NCBI GenBank assembly: GCA_905331475.1
Contig: CAJNYU010004461.1
Location: forward strand, 1-64,000
Source: Rotaria socialis
Lineage: Eukaryota; Rotifera; Eurotatoria; Philodinida; Philodinidae
Direction: 5' to 3'
Length of the DNA stretch: 64,000 nucleotides
The position numbers and the translations under genes were made by a program. The notes beneath the pieces were generated by a model. The model did no database searches and was not told where the DNA came from. It saw only the letters and a program-made list of their open reading frames with translations. Of this stretch, positions 10,985-24,247 are shown in pieces (position 1 is the first letter of the stretch; every line of letters begins with the position of its first letter).

Positions 10985-12646
10985 ATGTCGACAGCAAATG
11001 CATTGAATCACACAAAAGATAATAATAATTTTCGTGTCAAACGAAGAATTAATGAAACAAATCAAAAATTATTAATTAACACTTATAAAACCAATGATAA
11101 TCAAGGACAAACATCAACAGGACTAAATGCTCAATTTTTTCATTCACAACTATTAATGGATATTCTTCTACGCATGAAAACAAATATCGATGATAAAAAT
11201 GAACTAATAGATTTATGTAGAACAAAATTAAACAATGATAAAGATGAATTAAGTATTCTTTATGAATTTTCAGAAACATATTCATCCGATAAAGCTCTAT
11301 GGTGGTATACAAGAGAAACATTTATTTATCAATTTTTAAATCAAGCCTTACGCATATGGGATATTAATTTACTGGTTTTATTTCGATTTTTGATATATGA
11401 TATACAAAAACAACTTGAACTCAATCATTGTCAAGATTCTATATGTGTTTATCATGCACAATTAATATCAAATAGTGAATTCAATATTTTGAAAAATTCT
11501 ATTGGAGAATTCATTTCAACAAATTCATTTCTGTCGACAAGCATTGATATTGATGAAGCATTATCGTTTATTGATGATTCTATTCTTAGAGATAATCTGC
11601 AGCCAGTTTTAATTGTCATCAATGCTGATCCTACTATAAAAGGTGTTAAACCATTTGCTAATATTGCTCAACATAGTTATTTTACTGATGAACAAGAAGT
11701 ACTGTTTATGTTAGGATCAGTATTTCAAATAAATAATGTTTGCTATAGTGAAGAATATCATATTTGGATAATAAATATGACACTGTGTAGTGATCATAAT
11801 CATAAATTAAAGCCCGTATTTGATTATATGAAAAATGAATATGGAAATGGAGAAACTGGTCTTCTTTCACTTGGTCGTGTGCTAAGACAAATGGGAAAAT
11901 TTAATGAAGCAGAAAATTATTATCTAAAATTTCTTAATAAAAAACAGTCGGATTACAAGAGCCAAGCACAATGTTATCATTTACTTGGAAATATTGCTTT
12001 TGATAAAGGCGATTATGATTTAAGTCTTGAATATCATCTGAATTCGTTGGATATTAAAATGAAAAATTTCCAAGTAAATGATCCTAGTCTTGCCTATAGT
12101 CATAATAGTATTGGCATTGTTCATTGGAAAAAGGGCAATAAAGACAAAGCTATTGAATCTTATAATAAAGCATTGAAAATTTGGGTTCAACTCTATGGTG
12201 AAGAAGATTTAAAAGTTGCAATGTGTTTTAATAATATGGGTATTGTATATGACGATGAAAAAAAGTATGCTGACGCATTACGATGCTATGAAAAGACATT
12301 GATGATTCGTTTAAAACATCTTCCGATTGGTCATTGTGATATAGGTGACACATACAATAATATGGGTGCTGTTCATCGTTGTCTTGGTAACTATGATAGA
12401 GCATTGTACTATTTTAATCGTTCTTTAGAAATCTATGAAAAATCACTATTCTCTCAACATCCGTCGATAGCATCAACTTATAAAAATATTGGTATTGCAC
12501 ATGAAATAAAAAAGAATCTTGTAGTAGCATTAAAATTTTATAATAAAGCGGCAGATATTTTTCATGAAACATTATCAATGAAACATCCCGATGTCATTGA
12601 AATTAATCGACTAATACGAAATGTTTCGTATCGAATCAATGCATGA
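10985..12646 (+). CDS. Arginine-specific mono-ADP-ribosyltransferase domain with C-terminal TPR repeats
   Basis: Single-exon 553-aa protein. Roughly residues 60-285 match the eukaryotic ART fold (R-S-E class). There is an ALWWYTRETF segment, the NSFLSTS motif supplying the serine element, and DEQEVLFMLGS, which supplies the E-x-E pair that ends in the catalytic Glu. About six TPR units follow (residues ~295-535), each with the A/G-x3-Y...A-x3-Y pattern and kinesin-light-chain-like NNMG(I/A)V openings. The expected reaction is transfer of ADP-ribose from NAD+ to arginine on a protein bound by the TPRs. No signal peptide or GPI signal is seen, so it is probably intracellular. The second copy at 52768-54848 has an extra N-terminal domain that this gene lacks. 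The domain call is strong; the substrate is unknown. Confidence 0.88.
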   Translation: MSTANALNHTKDNNNFRVKRRINETNQKLLINTYKTNDNQGQTSTGLNAQFFHSQLLMDILLRMKTNIDDKNELIDLCRTKLNNDKDELSILYEFSETYSSDKALWWYTRETFIYQFLNQALRIWDINLLVLFRFLIYDIQKQLELNHCQDSICVYHAQLISNSEFNILKNSIGEFISTNSFLSTSIDIDEALSFIDDSILRDNLQPVLIVINADPTIKGVKPFANIAQHSYFTDEQEVLFMLGSVFQINNVCYSEEYHIWIINMTLCSDHNHKLKPVFDYMKNEYGNGETGLLSLGRVLRQMGKFNEAENYYLKFLNKKQSDYKSQAQCYHLLGNIAFDKGDYDLSLEYHLNSLDIKMKNFQVNDPSLAYSHNSIGIVHWKKGNKDKAIESYNKALKIWVQLYGEEDLKVAMCFNNMGIVYDDEKKYADALRCYEKTLMIRLKHLPIGHCDIGDTYNNMGAVHRCLGNYDRALYYFNRSLEIYEKSLFSQHPSIASTYKNIGIAHEIKKNLVVALKFYNKAADIFHETLSMKHPDVIEINRLIRNVSYRINA

Positions 12647-15533
12647 GTCAAACTCGTGTGGTTTTTATTGTTTTATGTAACTGAATTTTAATGAATAATG
12701 TTAATTGTACATATATTTTTCAAAGAAAATTCACTTCAGATATTTATAACCAAGTTCTATTTTATCGCTATTTCCAATCAACTTATGATTTAATCGAACT
12801 TCTTCAATTTTGTTGAGCCAAACGTAGATGTTTCTGATGCAGTGTCTATTTCTTTAGAAATAATTTTTACAGAAAGCTCTATACAGTCATAGAGATACGT
12901 TTTGAACTATTTTCCCAGTATTATCATAATCCATTCTCAGCTGTAGAACACATAGCTCGTCTTACAATAAAAATTTATGAAATAGAAGCAACACTTAAGA
13001 CGATCAAACGGCTTCTGAAGTAAGTTGAACTGCTATGTTTTATGAGCGATTCATATCTTTGGTGAGTTGACTCCGTCCTATATCTATCAAAATGATATGC
13101 ATGCATTCGTTCACAAGTTCGATAACACCATTAAAACAATATAGTAATTATTTAGTTGTATTCAGTAGAACCAGACATTTTTCTTCGTTTCTTTAAACAA
13201 GATCTAAACAACTTGAGTAAATGACCAATCACGAGTTGTGTAATATTGAACGCATACATGATGAAATATTAGAAAGCACTTTTAGAACACTTTATATTCA
13301 TTTGAAACGTAAGAAGTGTCTTCTATTACTTCTATTAGTTGAGTTAGCACTTGACTATCGTAAATTACTTGGCTTCACTTTTGTTGTATGGTATACTATT
13401 TACATCATTCTGAATCATCATTCACATATCAATATTTGTTGATTTTTTTTCTTCATAGATTGACTTCATTGGCGAGCTATATTGAATGCCTAAATATTTT
13501 CTATAATTGCAAGGAACTTCGACAGCCTTTTTATCGTGGAAAATATTGTATAAACCGCATTTTTTTGCGTTCGAAACGACTACGGTTCGAATATTCTATG
13601 TGATGGATTGACGATAGATTTTCAATCGTATATTAAAACATTTATGGATTCACTGAATATTAGCGCTATTAGTTATCTATGTTTGTTGCATTATTTATTA
13701 ACTCAACAAATAATAAAAGGAAAATATGTCATATATTTACTCGATCAATATCCGTACAAATGATTTGAGTTCTTCCGAATCCTTTTTTTTTTCTTATTAG
13801 TCTCTTTTAATGTCTCATCTTTTTTGTGAAAGAAAATTTTTCAATAATTCAATTTTGATATTAGTCAACACAGAATTTTTCTTTTAAAATTTTAATAATA
13901 ATAACAAACTTGAAGGACGAAACTATTCTTTTTTCTCACAAAAAATAATAATCTCAAATAATCTTATTATTTCAACAATCGTCTTAATATAAATGCAAAA
14001 GAAAAAAAAAATTTCTCAACTACATCGTGAATGACTGCTAGAAGTAGACAGTAACATACTCAATATTATAATGAATATAGAAATACGCAACTATAGATCA
14101 AAGAAAATATTTACTTCCGATACAAATCATCTTTCTAGTATGAATTACAAATTAATAGGCTATATAACTAGTGAGATTAATTTTTTTATCACTATTCAAA
14201 GTCCTAGAATATGTATAAATTCCACTTAGTTTCACAGATTCAATCAGAAAAAAGAATTGTAGAATATTTAGGGGAAAAAATCTATGCATAAGACGAATAT
14301 TTTAATATAGAAAATAAAATAAAAATGAATGATATTCATAATAGCTCGTCGAACAATTTTCTATATTTGTATTGAAATATAGAGAAAGATGATAAAATTT
14401 CATGTACATATGATGTTTAAGATATTGACATACTTGAAGTTGGTCAGATGATACTACTTGATGTATTCAAACAAAAATTTCAATAAGGTCGAATAGCTAA
14501 TTTTCTCTTTTATCTGTGCCGATAGAAATTTTTATGCCAGCCCTCACTTATTCATTCATATTGAACGACCTTATTCTTCACTTATTCATTCGTATTGAAC
14601 GATTTTATTCTTTTGTTGTAACATTATGATCGATAGATTTTTTTATTAACGGTCTTCCAAAATTGAATTTCATAATTGAACAAAAGAATCAATTTATTTT
14701 CTATTATAAAATTATTCGTTCAATCAATATTGATTTCTTTACGATTGTACAATATTAATCTTCAATAATGTCAATAGCTACTATAATAACGTATGAATAC
14801 AATTATTTCTAAATGTTCCCAACATTTACGGATTTGTAACAAAAAAAATTCTTTTTTAAAATTTTTCGTCTGTAATTAATAGAAGGTAAAAAAGCATTCA
14901 ATCTGATATAAATGAACAAACGAACTTTTGATTAGTTTGTTCGATTATTCTCGACTATTTTCTTTTTCATTTGATCTACAGACGGAAGGAGAGTTTTGTT
15001 GCGTAGCGTAAAATGATACTATGTATATTGATAATTTACTTTGTTAATACAACGAGAGGAATCGACGTTTTTTTTTTTTATTGTGTACAAGGTAATTTAA
15101 AGAAGAGGTATTCGGGAACAAAAAATTTGCAAATATTTTAACGATATGAGAGATTGAGAGCTGAAGGACAGATTTTTTCTTTCTTTTCTTTAGAATTCTT
15201 TCTCTTTTTTGTTCGTCATTGCCGTCTCAGGAGTGGCGCTTTGCTCGATGAACAACATACTCAACTGGTGTAGTTTATAGGGTGCAAAAACAAGAAAATA
15301 TATATATATATATTGAGACACAGCTCACATCTCCTCGTTCCTTGTTCATGACTTTTTTTTTTATTCTCCTCTATCGCTCAGACCAAGAAATTTGATGCGT
15401 CTCTTCCATTCTGTCCTATACTTGCACATGGCACTACTGGACTAAGACACAACCCACAGCGTCTCCATCTGTTTCTGCTATTGAATTTTACGTTGAATCG
15501 AGTGTCGCCAAATGTGCCAAGTAAATTGTAACG
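12647..15533. other. 2.9 kb AT-rich spacer
   Basis: No supported gene. Open frames near 13221-13603 are Leu/Tyr-rich and show no domain or credible splice partners. The region has homopolymer runs and a short (ta)n tract near 15298-15312. It should include the promoter of the downstream coiled-coil gene. Confidence 0.45.
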
Positions 15534-18266
15534 ATGGACAATGCGACTCATTCAAAATGGTCACCAAAAATATTCATGACATACTCAATTTTTATTTATA
15601 TTGGCCTTCTTAGTTTATTTCTCATCATGACTCTACTTGAATTCATTCAACACATTCTTCAACTAATCTATCTAACCATCGTAAGTCACTTTTAGATTTT
15701 CTTTTTTTTTATAGGGAAAAAAGAGCGATAGACATTGAATAAAGCGAGTAAATGACATGCTTTACCATTGAACGAAAGAAGTTTTTTCTTTCTTTTTTTT
15801 TTTTTTGAAGGATTATATTATAGAATCATTCTTCTCTTGTATTTTATAAATGTATATGAAGACTAATCGATCCATCGATATGGAACATGTGTTTAAGCAA
15901 TATTTTATTAGTGACGCGAAATGAAATTATGAGTTTCATTTCTACATAGCGAATGCTAGTGTATAGATGTTGAACAATAAGAAGAAAAATGCATAGAACA
16001 AATTCTTTCAATTGAGACTATACACGCGATTGACAATCAGTTCGATGATCTTTGAAATGTTTGATGAACAGGAGTCATTACATCATATACATATCGAGAG
16101 AGAGAGAGAGGACAACTGAAAAAAAATGGAATTAATAGTGATGGTTCCTTCCCATTAACGCTAATAAAACAAAAGTGATCGAATCGAAAATGAGTGCACG
16201 CAATAATATGAACATTCAAGCAGACACATAGGTATATAAGTACGTTTGAATCCCATTTAAACATTCGAGGTGTTTTGTCATCTAGCAATTGAAAAAAATG
16301 CAATGAACATGAATATGAACAAAAGAAAAACGAGTCATTATGTGAACTAGTCATGGAATTTGATACATACGATTTTTTCTTCTTCTTCTTTCCGTACAGT
16401 TTATGTCTCTTGTTTCGCTTTCGTTTTTCTCTGTTTTAAAATGTCAGATGAGCGCGTAGATCGTTCATGAGAAACATATAAAGATTGTTGATTAGTAAGT
16501 ATGACATAGTTGCCGGTAAGTAAAGCAAAGACAAGTTTAATAAAAACAGAAAGATTAATGTGCTTTAAAAACTTGAAAATTTAACTGCCAATTTGATCTC
16601 TCATGTTGTTTTTTTATTCAATGTTTGACATTGATGTGTATGTATGCCTTTCTTCTGCATTTTTCTTACATGTTCGCATACGTTCTTGTTGTTTTTTGTT
16701 GAGGCAAAGCACAAGAGCAATAGTGGTAGTAGTTGTAGTAGAAAAGAAGAAGAGGAGAAAAAGGAAAAAAAGAGGCTTTTTTTTATTTATTCAACCAACT
16801 GTTGGCGAACACATACTTCTTCAATCTTGCTAGCGGCTAACTTCTTTTATTGTCTTGAGCATCCTGAGGAAAGAAAAAAATCTGTGCCATAAAAAAAGGG
16901 TACTCACATAATAGTTCTGCTTTTTCACTAATACCTCTCTAGCCTATTCTATTTATTTATTGATTTCCTAGTAAATTCTCTTTTCATTTTTAGATTAGCT
17001 GGTTTTACAGTATGAGTTCAATATTTCGTCGTTGGAAGAATCGACTACGATGTTCAAGTAAAAGATACGTACAGCGAAGTCGCTCATCGATACTCACTGA
17101 GAATGAAGTGAAGAAAAAATTCTTTTACCTTTTTTTAGCACACTATTTTTTTTATATAATTATTTTTCTAGTTTAAAACAGTTAATGTAGCAATGGATAA
17201 ATTATCAAATGAAAATCGGATATTAAAAGAAAGATTTGATAAACTTGAAGAACGAGTAATTGATTATTTGCCGTGCTTTTAGTTTCTAATTGAATATATA
17301 CTTTTTTTCTTTTTAGTGCCAACGATGGATTACAGATGAACAAGTTTATCTATTAAGACGTATTGAACAGTTAGAAGATGAAAATCATCGATTGCATGAA
17401 AATTATCAAGCCTATCAAAAGCAAAGTGAAAAATGTATTGGATCTGTTACTGATCTAATTATAAAAGCACTGTTCACTCAAGAGGTAAGATATTAATAGC
17501 TGTAGAGAAACATTTTTTCTTCTTTCTCTCGAGAAATTAGATTTGCGTCAGAAAAATTCTATGTGTAAGAATTCATATTTTGTGATGATTACAATCCAAA
17601 ATAAGGACTAGTAGAAAATCATGCATAAATAAAAACAAAAAGGGACATGATATCAATAGACACATGTCTATTAGAATTAAATTAATAAATTATTTCAATC
17701 TCATGTTGAAGTAACAAATTTCTTATAAATATTTTACTAGATGAGTACGAGACGAGATTTCAAGGTGTAATCTATGCTAAACCTGGTGAAGGCTTGTAGC
17801 TTCGATTGAGACACCTTGTTTTCTTTTTGCATTTCTATGTTTTTTAATTATTTATATTGCATTGAAATCTATTCGTCAGGCTTATAGATTTGCTAGAAAA
17901 AAAAATATGTATTTCTATTTGTTTCACGTGATTAAATCTTTTGAATCATCAGATAAATATTTAACCTTGACTGACTTAGTGAAAGCAACGGGCAGTCGAG
18001 ACAATTTTTCAACATGTTTATTTAGATCTTAGACGATTTTTAATTTTCATAACCTTAATTTATCGTCATTGCTTGACATTGACTGATGCTTTTGGACATC
18101 TGTATGTGCAGTTAAGTGTTCTCTTCTTCGTTCCTCTAAACTAAACGGCAAAAGACAAGTGTGTGACGTGTCTTATCACAAATTTCTTTTTTCTCTTTTA
18201 ATTGACGTGTGCCTGTTACTGCAGCAATAGTTTGAACCATTATACATATGAGTGAGCCTATGTCTA

Positions 18267-18302
<36 letters not shown>

Positions 18303-19314
18303 ATCTCCAACTGCTATCATTCAGTATTCGTTTTTTGCTTATTTATTCTATATCTTATTGCTTGATTGTATCATCGTTTCTTTTCAAATGTTCTTGCAGC
18401 AGCCAAACATATGCATGAAATGATATGCTCTCGTTCGCAATTCATTCGTTTTTATTTCGTTATATTATCTTTTACTTAGAAAAAATTGAATTCGATTTAA
18501 GGTTTTTGAACTACATGAGATAAGTATTTTTGAGCCTAGTGAACTTTCGAATGAGCAGATAAGGCTGCGGAGCAGGAAAAAACCTAAAAATGATTTTTTT
18601 TCTATGTCTTCTTTTTTAATGAAGATTTAGTGCTTCAATAATATGCATTATCTATAGAGAAATAAATAAAGGCTATAGTACAGTTTGTTCCATATATGAA
18701 AGAAAAGAAGACTGTCCATTGTCATATAGATAGAATATGAGAGCGTAGTTTAAAAACAAATGACGAAACGTAAAACTTGGTGGTTTCCAGATTTGTTTGG
18801 TCAATGTATTTTGTCACGTAATCATCGTCTATCGAGTCAGGTGGGCAAATTCAATAGGCGAATTTATTTTTTAGATTAATTGCGAAGACTTGTTTTATCT
18901 ATTTAATGTTTTTGTTTAAAGGAATTAAGAAAACAATGTGTAAATCTTCATAATGTGATCGATACAGTTAAACTGAGAAGAAATGTTCAACAAGTAAGAA
19001 GAAGAAAAAACTTATCTTACGCGAACCATATGTCAGTGTCTTTTCTATTTGTACAGAAAGAATCAATAATTCAAAGTAAACGTAGTATTTCATGTCAATT
19101 TACATCGAATCCATCGGTATTGATACATAAAATCATTAAAAACTAAAACTGAAAAATTCATTTTCAGAATCATGATCATCGACATACTACAAATGATCAA
19201 TCGACATGGTTTCATCAACAATTAATGATTGTCGAAGAGAATGATCATAAGCCAACGAATCAACCATCACGTATGTATACAAATAATAGTAGTAGCAGCA
19301 GAAGTATGATGTAA
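15534..19314 (+). CDS. Coiled-coil protein resembling the NCKAP5 N-terminal region
   Basis: Seven exons, every junction phase 0: 15534-15680, 16994-17107, 17172-17255, 17317-17484, 18922-18993, 19057-19116 and 19168-19314. They give 263 aa. Exon 1 encodes one or two hydrophobic segments (residues ~12-49). A second Met at residue 56 in exon 2 would give a soluble form. Residues ~90-185 are heptad-rich coiled coil. The stretch from ENHRLHENY through IKALFTQEELRKQC resembles, from memory, the conserved coiled coil of vertebrate NCKAP5/NCKAP5L, which is microtubule-associated. The tail is polar and disordered. Introns 1 and 4 are long (1.3 and 1.4 kb). The last exon also contains a good splice donor at 19276 (cac/gtatgta) that could link to the gene starting at 20896. 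The hydrophobic first exon is unexpected for this family and is the least certain part. Confidence 0.65.
18270..18298. repeat. (TC)n microsatellite inside an intron
   Basis: About fourteen uninterrupted TC dinucleotides within intron 4 of the coiled-coil gene. No function inferred. Confidence 0.95.
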
Positions 19315-20895
19315 TTTATTTCTCGTATCTTCAACAGAATTAACTATTCTATAGAACAAGACAAAAAAAAAAGAATGAGAGAGAAAGGATGAATGTGTTG
19401 AACGACAAGAAAAAAAGAAGGAAAAAAGACTAAGTGAGAATAGCAAGCCTCGATGACTTTCCATAAAGACGAGAATGGAAGATGTTAGATTATACCATCG
19501 GGCAAAAAAGGAAGAAGACGGACACAAAAAAATAGCCGGGAAGAAAAAAGTCGTCGCATGTTATTTGAGAGAACACATGTAGAGAAACTACCAGAGCACA
19601 GTTCGACAAGGTAAGAAAATATTACTGTTCTAGATTGTTACAATTCTCATGTAAAAAAAAAGAAGATTTTTTGCTCGATTAATATACTACATACTAAATA
19701 TTATTATGAATAAAAATATTCTCTTGTGCATTAAAATAAAATTTCCTGTTCAACATAAATTATCAACTAAATACAAACGGATATGATTGTATTTGATTTT
19801 CGGAAAAAAAATTCATTTTACGGTTCAATCAGAAAGTAATTACCTTGACGTGGTCAATCTAATTTTCTTTTCTTTTCTATTTTTTGTTGCCATAATAGAG
19901 AGATACACATTGCATTAGATTGGCTGAGAATATTTTTCATTAATAGATCCTCTTGAGAAAGGCAAAAAAAATGAAAATTGAAATGTAATACATATTACAC
20001 ATTGAATGAATCTCTGTTCCTTTTGTAAATTCAATATAAAAATAAGTCATTTCTATAATAAGAATTCAACAATAGGATTGTTCATCGAAATTCCTATTGG
20101 CTACTGTTTGCTACTACCTTTGCTCTCTTTTACAAGTCATCAGAGTCAACTTTCTTTAGCTCGTTGAAATAATAATAATAATGGTAATAATATTGAATGA
20201 AATTCGATATAAGCAATAAGAGAAAAAGAAGTTGATACCATACAAATGTATCCATCGTTGTGATTGTTGCATATTGTATGTATGTCATGACACGGCATAA
20301 CGACAATGCGTACATATATATATATATATATGTGTGTGTCTCAGAATTGGGCGGTACTTATTCGTATATCAAACATTCGTAAGACCGAACAATTCATTCA
20401 TGCTTATGCATCAATAACATATTGATAGAGTACAGAAACAAAAGTCGAACGTCGACATATATATATATATAGATGCTCGTCTACATATACAGATTTTAGC
20501 TTTTATTCATTCTAATTTAATAACCCCCGCCTGTATTCTCTTAACATTATTGTCATAACGGTTAGAAAAAGTAAAGCTTTTTCTTTGTCATTTTCGTTAT
20601 TCGTTTCTCCCATCGCCCTGATAGACATTTATCCACATACGTCGTTTGTCTTTTGTGTTCACTGGTTCTTGTCTTCTCTTCCTATTTATCATCATCTATT
20701 TGACGCTCAACAACCAAAAACAAAACATTTATTCGGGACGTTGTCCGAAATGGGATAAATCAAGATTAAGAGCGAACGTATTATCTTCCTAATCACTCGT
20801 TCACAATCGAATTCTTTTCTTTGACCTAAGAAAAAGAAGAAGAAGAAGAATTCATTCGGTGTTTCAATCAAACAAATACATAAGAAACTAGAAAC
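19315..20895. other. Spacer or long intron between two plus-strand units
   Basis: No coding sequence recognised. It contains purine-rich stretches, a (ta)n tract merging into (tg)n near 20310-20338, and a second (ta)n near 20457-20471. It is either the promoter of the gene at 20896 or, if the two units are one locus, a long intron. Confidence 0.45.
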
Positions 20896-23800
20896 ATGGT
20901 TTTACTAGATAATAATTTAAGCGAACCCGATTCGCCGATTCAATATTATTATGGTGATTGTGATAGTTTATTAGCTAATTGTTGTACTAAAACAAATTTA
21001 TCGTCACCTTTAAAATTTCGTACCATGAATAGACAACGAAGACAAAAAGCATTTGAAGCACTTCGACAAATGAAATTACAGCAATCAACAGATACTTTTT
21101 CTACGCGATCAAGAGGACGTAGAAATAGAAAACGTTTTTATAGAGCACTTTGTTGTACTGGTAAGAAGATAAGTCCTAAAGTTAAGCTTAACGCAAATAG
21201 ATGCACTGCTGCATACTACTATAGATAAATCTATAATATAATTATTATCATCTTCTTCCTTTTTTTATTTATTTTCATTTCATAGACTTACACATTAGTG
21301 AAAGTCAATCAAGTGTTTATTCTACAACTATGGCTACTGCAAAATCTCGATCTTATATTCCAACCACATCAGGTCTTACCAATGAACTCTATTTCGCATC
21401 ACATAAACCGGATGGTGATAATGAAAAAACGCCGCCAGCACTATTGCGTAATAAACCGCATTCATCGCATCTTCAAATTATTCCTATTGATAATATACAA
21501 ACAAAATTGAATAATCGTCGTCCAATATCATCACCTGTACGTTCGACAACATACGTTCTTCAGCAACATCATCGAACAAATAATAGTGTGACGAACAATA
21601 AGAAAATTTCTTCACCTGTACATCAACATCGCCCACCCTCTTTAACAACACCAATGACATTAAATAAAACTCGAGAAACAACACAACAACAACGCACCAA
21701 TTCAAACCATGAAAGGTTACCAATACAACCAGCATCGGTAGTTGATTCAACGACGGCAAATCAACAATTTACTTCTCGTGCACATACTACTGTGTTAACA
21801 CCGCGTCGTACTTCACCTATCGTTAAGAATACACCAACAAAGACAACAACTGCATATATTTCAAGGTCCCCTCGCGTAAGCACATGAGAGACATCTAATA
21901 GAAATTAAAAACCAGCAGCAGTCGATTCATGAATATTAATTTTATTATCATGTTCGTTTTTCTTCTTCTCGTTTTATTTCTCTCTGTATGATTTAGATTC
22001 CACATACTTCACTTGTTCGACCTTCACGGCCACCACACACAGTAGTAACAACACCCATTCAACAGCGTTCACCTCGTGTTCAAATTCGTTCTTCAAATTT
22101 AACACCGGCATCACAACGAACAATATCATCATCTCCAACAACAAATAAATCCAATCGACCACAATATGCAGTGTCAAAATCACCTGAAAAATTGCGATCT
22201 GTTACTGGTATAGTTACACGTCTACGGCCAGCACATACGATTGTTAATAAATCTAAACCAGACAATTCAAATACTCCAACTAATCATTTAAAATCACGAA
22301 CACCTAATACTGTCCGAACTGTATCATCATCAGTAGCAACTCCACGTGTTTCTGATCTTGACGCATTAATGGCAGAAAAATATATTAATAATAATAAAAC
22401 ACCGCCTAGCGTTCAATTAAAATCGACAATTCTTTTCCCAACACCAATAGTCAATAATATTCGACGTTCATTATTTTCAACAGATTCCGTTAAAGTAGTT
22501 CGACCCGTTCGTAGTCAAGAATTAAAACTTTTTTCTTGTCACTTAACTCCTGACACATCAACACATGCAGCAGCATCTGATGAAATATCATATGAATCAA
22601 ATATAGATGAAAAAGTTTCAATTTTAACTTCAACACCACCATTAGAACAAATAGCAGATCATAAAACTTTTGATAATCAAAGCATTGCAAAAATCGATGA
22701 GCCATCGTCTATTGCTACTGCTTTCACTATTACACATGATCTTTCTGAAGATAGTCTTAATGAACATTATCATATTAAAAAGTTATTAAATGGCAGTAAG
22801 TTTCTGTTTCTTTCTTTCAAATATCAATGTAAATGTATTTCAAGGTCGTATGAAGATTTATTCTTCTGAATAAGAATTTTCTTTTTTTCTTCTTCGAGGA
22901 TTCACTTTAAATGTCAAAAGGGTATATTTCATGCCTAAGCTCATATATTCTATGAAAAAGGCCACATAATGTTATTTAAAAAAAGACAAAATTAATCATC
23001 TAACGGCTATGAAAACAGAGAAATCTTTACAACCCTGATACGTGTAAAAATATGATAATTATGAGAATATAGGTCTTCTGTTTAGTCAACACTCCTTCAT
23101 AAATATGTTAATTTAGCAGATAGACAGGTGTCTGCGTGCGCTTTCAAGAACGTTACACATCAATTAAAGTTGTTCGTCGGATCAAATCGAGTATATAGAA
23201 ACTATCTTACTGAGAACAAGACCTTGTATAGGAGTTTCCTAAATTGATTCGATGTAAATGTTGATTCAAAGATGGGCGCATATCGATAAAACTCTCCAGT
23301 CTTTGAAAAGATCAAATTTTGGTATTTTGTTTTGCGACAGAGATTTTATTTACTATTTAAATAGTTATATTCAATTCAATAGAGCCATCTGATATGAAAA
23401 TAGATAGATTATATTTCACCTTACAAAATCTTAACTTTCTGGCAACGAAAAATGTATAGTTAGCAAATATATTCAAATCAAACAATGTCATTGTCGTATT
23501 TCTCCTATGAGCAAGGGAAACCTCTGAGAGTCTATTATGTCATTTATGTGAAATAATAACCAGAAAAAAAGTCTCTCGTATTATTCTTTAGATTCATTAG
23601 GCGCAACAGTCAACAATGATAGTGTACACAATAGTTCATCGAACGAAGAAATTCTTGCATCATCGTCAGTTACATCGTGGTCACGTATACGTTCGTCATG
23701 CGAAAGTAATGTGTCCCATATAGCACCATTAAAAAGTGAAACATCAACGAGTCCAGCTTTGTACAATGGTCCCATCCGACAAGAAGACATTCATATGGTT

Positions 23801-24216
23801 GATGACGGTCGATATTTTCTATTGATTGACGATAATTTAAGTAGTGAAGGCAGTGAATTAAATAAAACCGGATCATCATCATTATCTCGATCGTTGTCAC
23901 CATTGATGAACACCACAATGCCGTTAAAACAAGAAAAATCAGCTATACATCGTTTAGTATTTCCACCACGTCTTGGTCGAATATTATTTTATCGCCGTGT
24001 ATTATCAGATTCGGATATTTATCAAAAATTATGCTCAAAAGATAATGAAATTAATCATAATGTATATCATTTAGATACAATACGAGATTATTCCATGGAG
24101 TTTTATATGTTAACAACATACGGTTCCGATTCACAATTGCGTGCTTGGCTTGATACGAATTACGATGATATTGGAAATAATGCTTGTTATTTTGATAATA
24201 ATCGATTTGCATCACT

Positions 24217-24247
<31 letters not shown>

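Noticed and set aside
11076-11321. Minus-strand frame inside the first ART/TPR gene
   Set aside because: Antisense shadow of a well-supported coding sequence.
13221-13603. Two overlapping plus-strand frames with Leu/Tyr-rich products
   Set aside because: No domain, no consistent splice sites and no supporting neighbouring exons; composition is what AT-rich DNA gives by chance.
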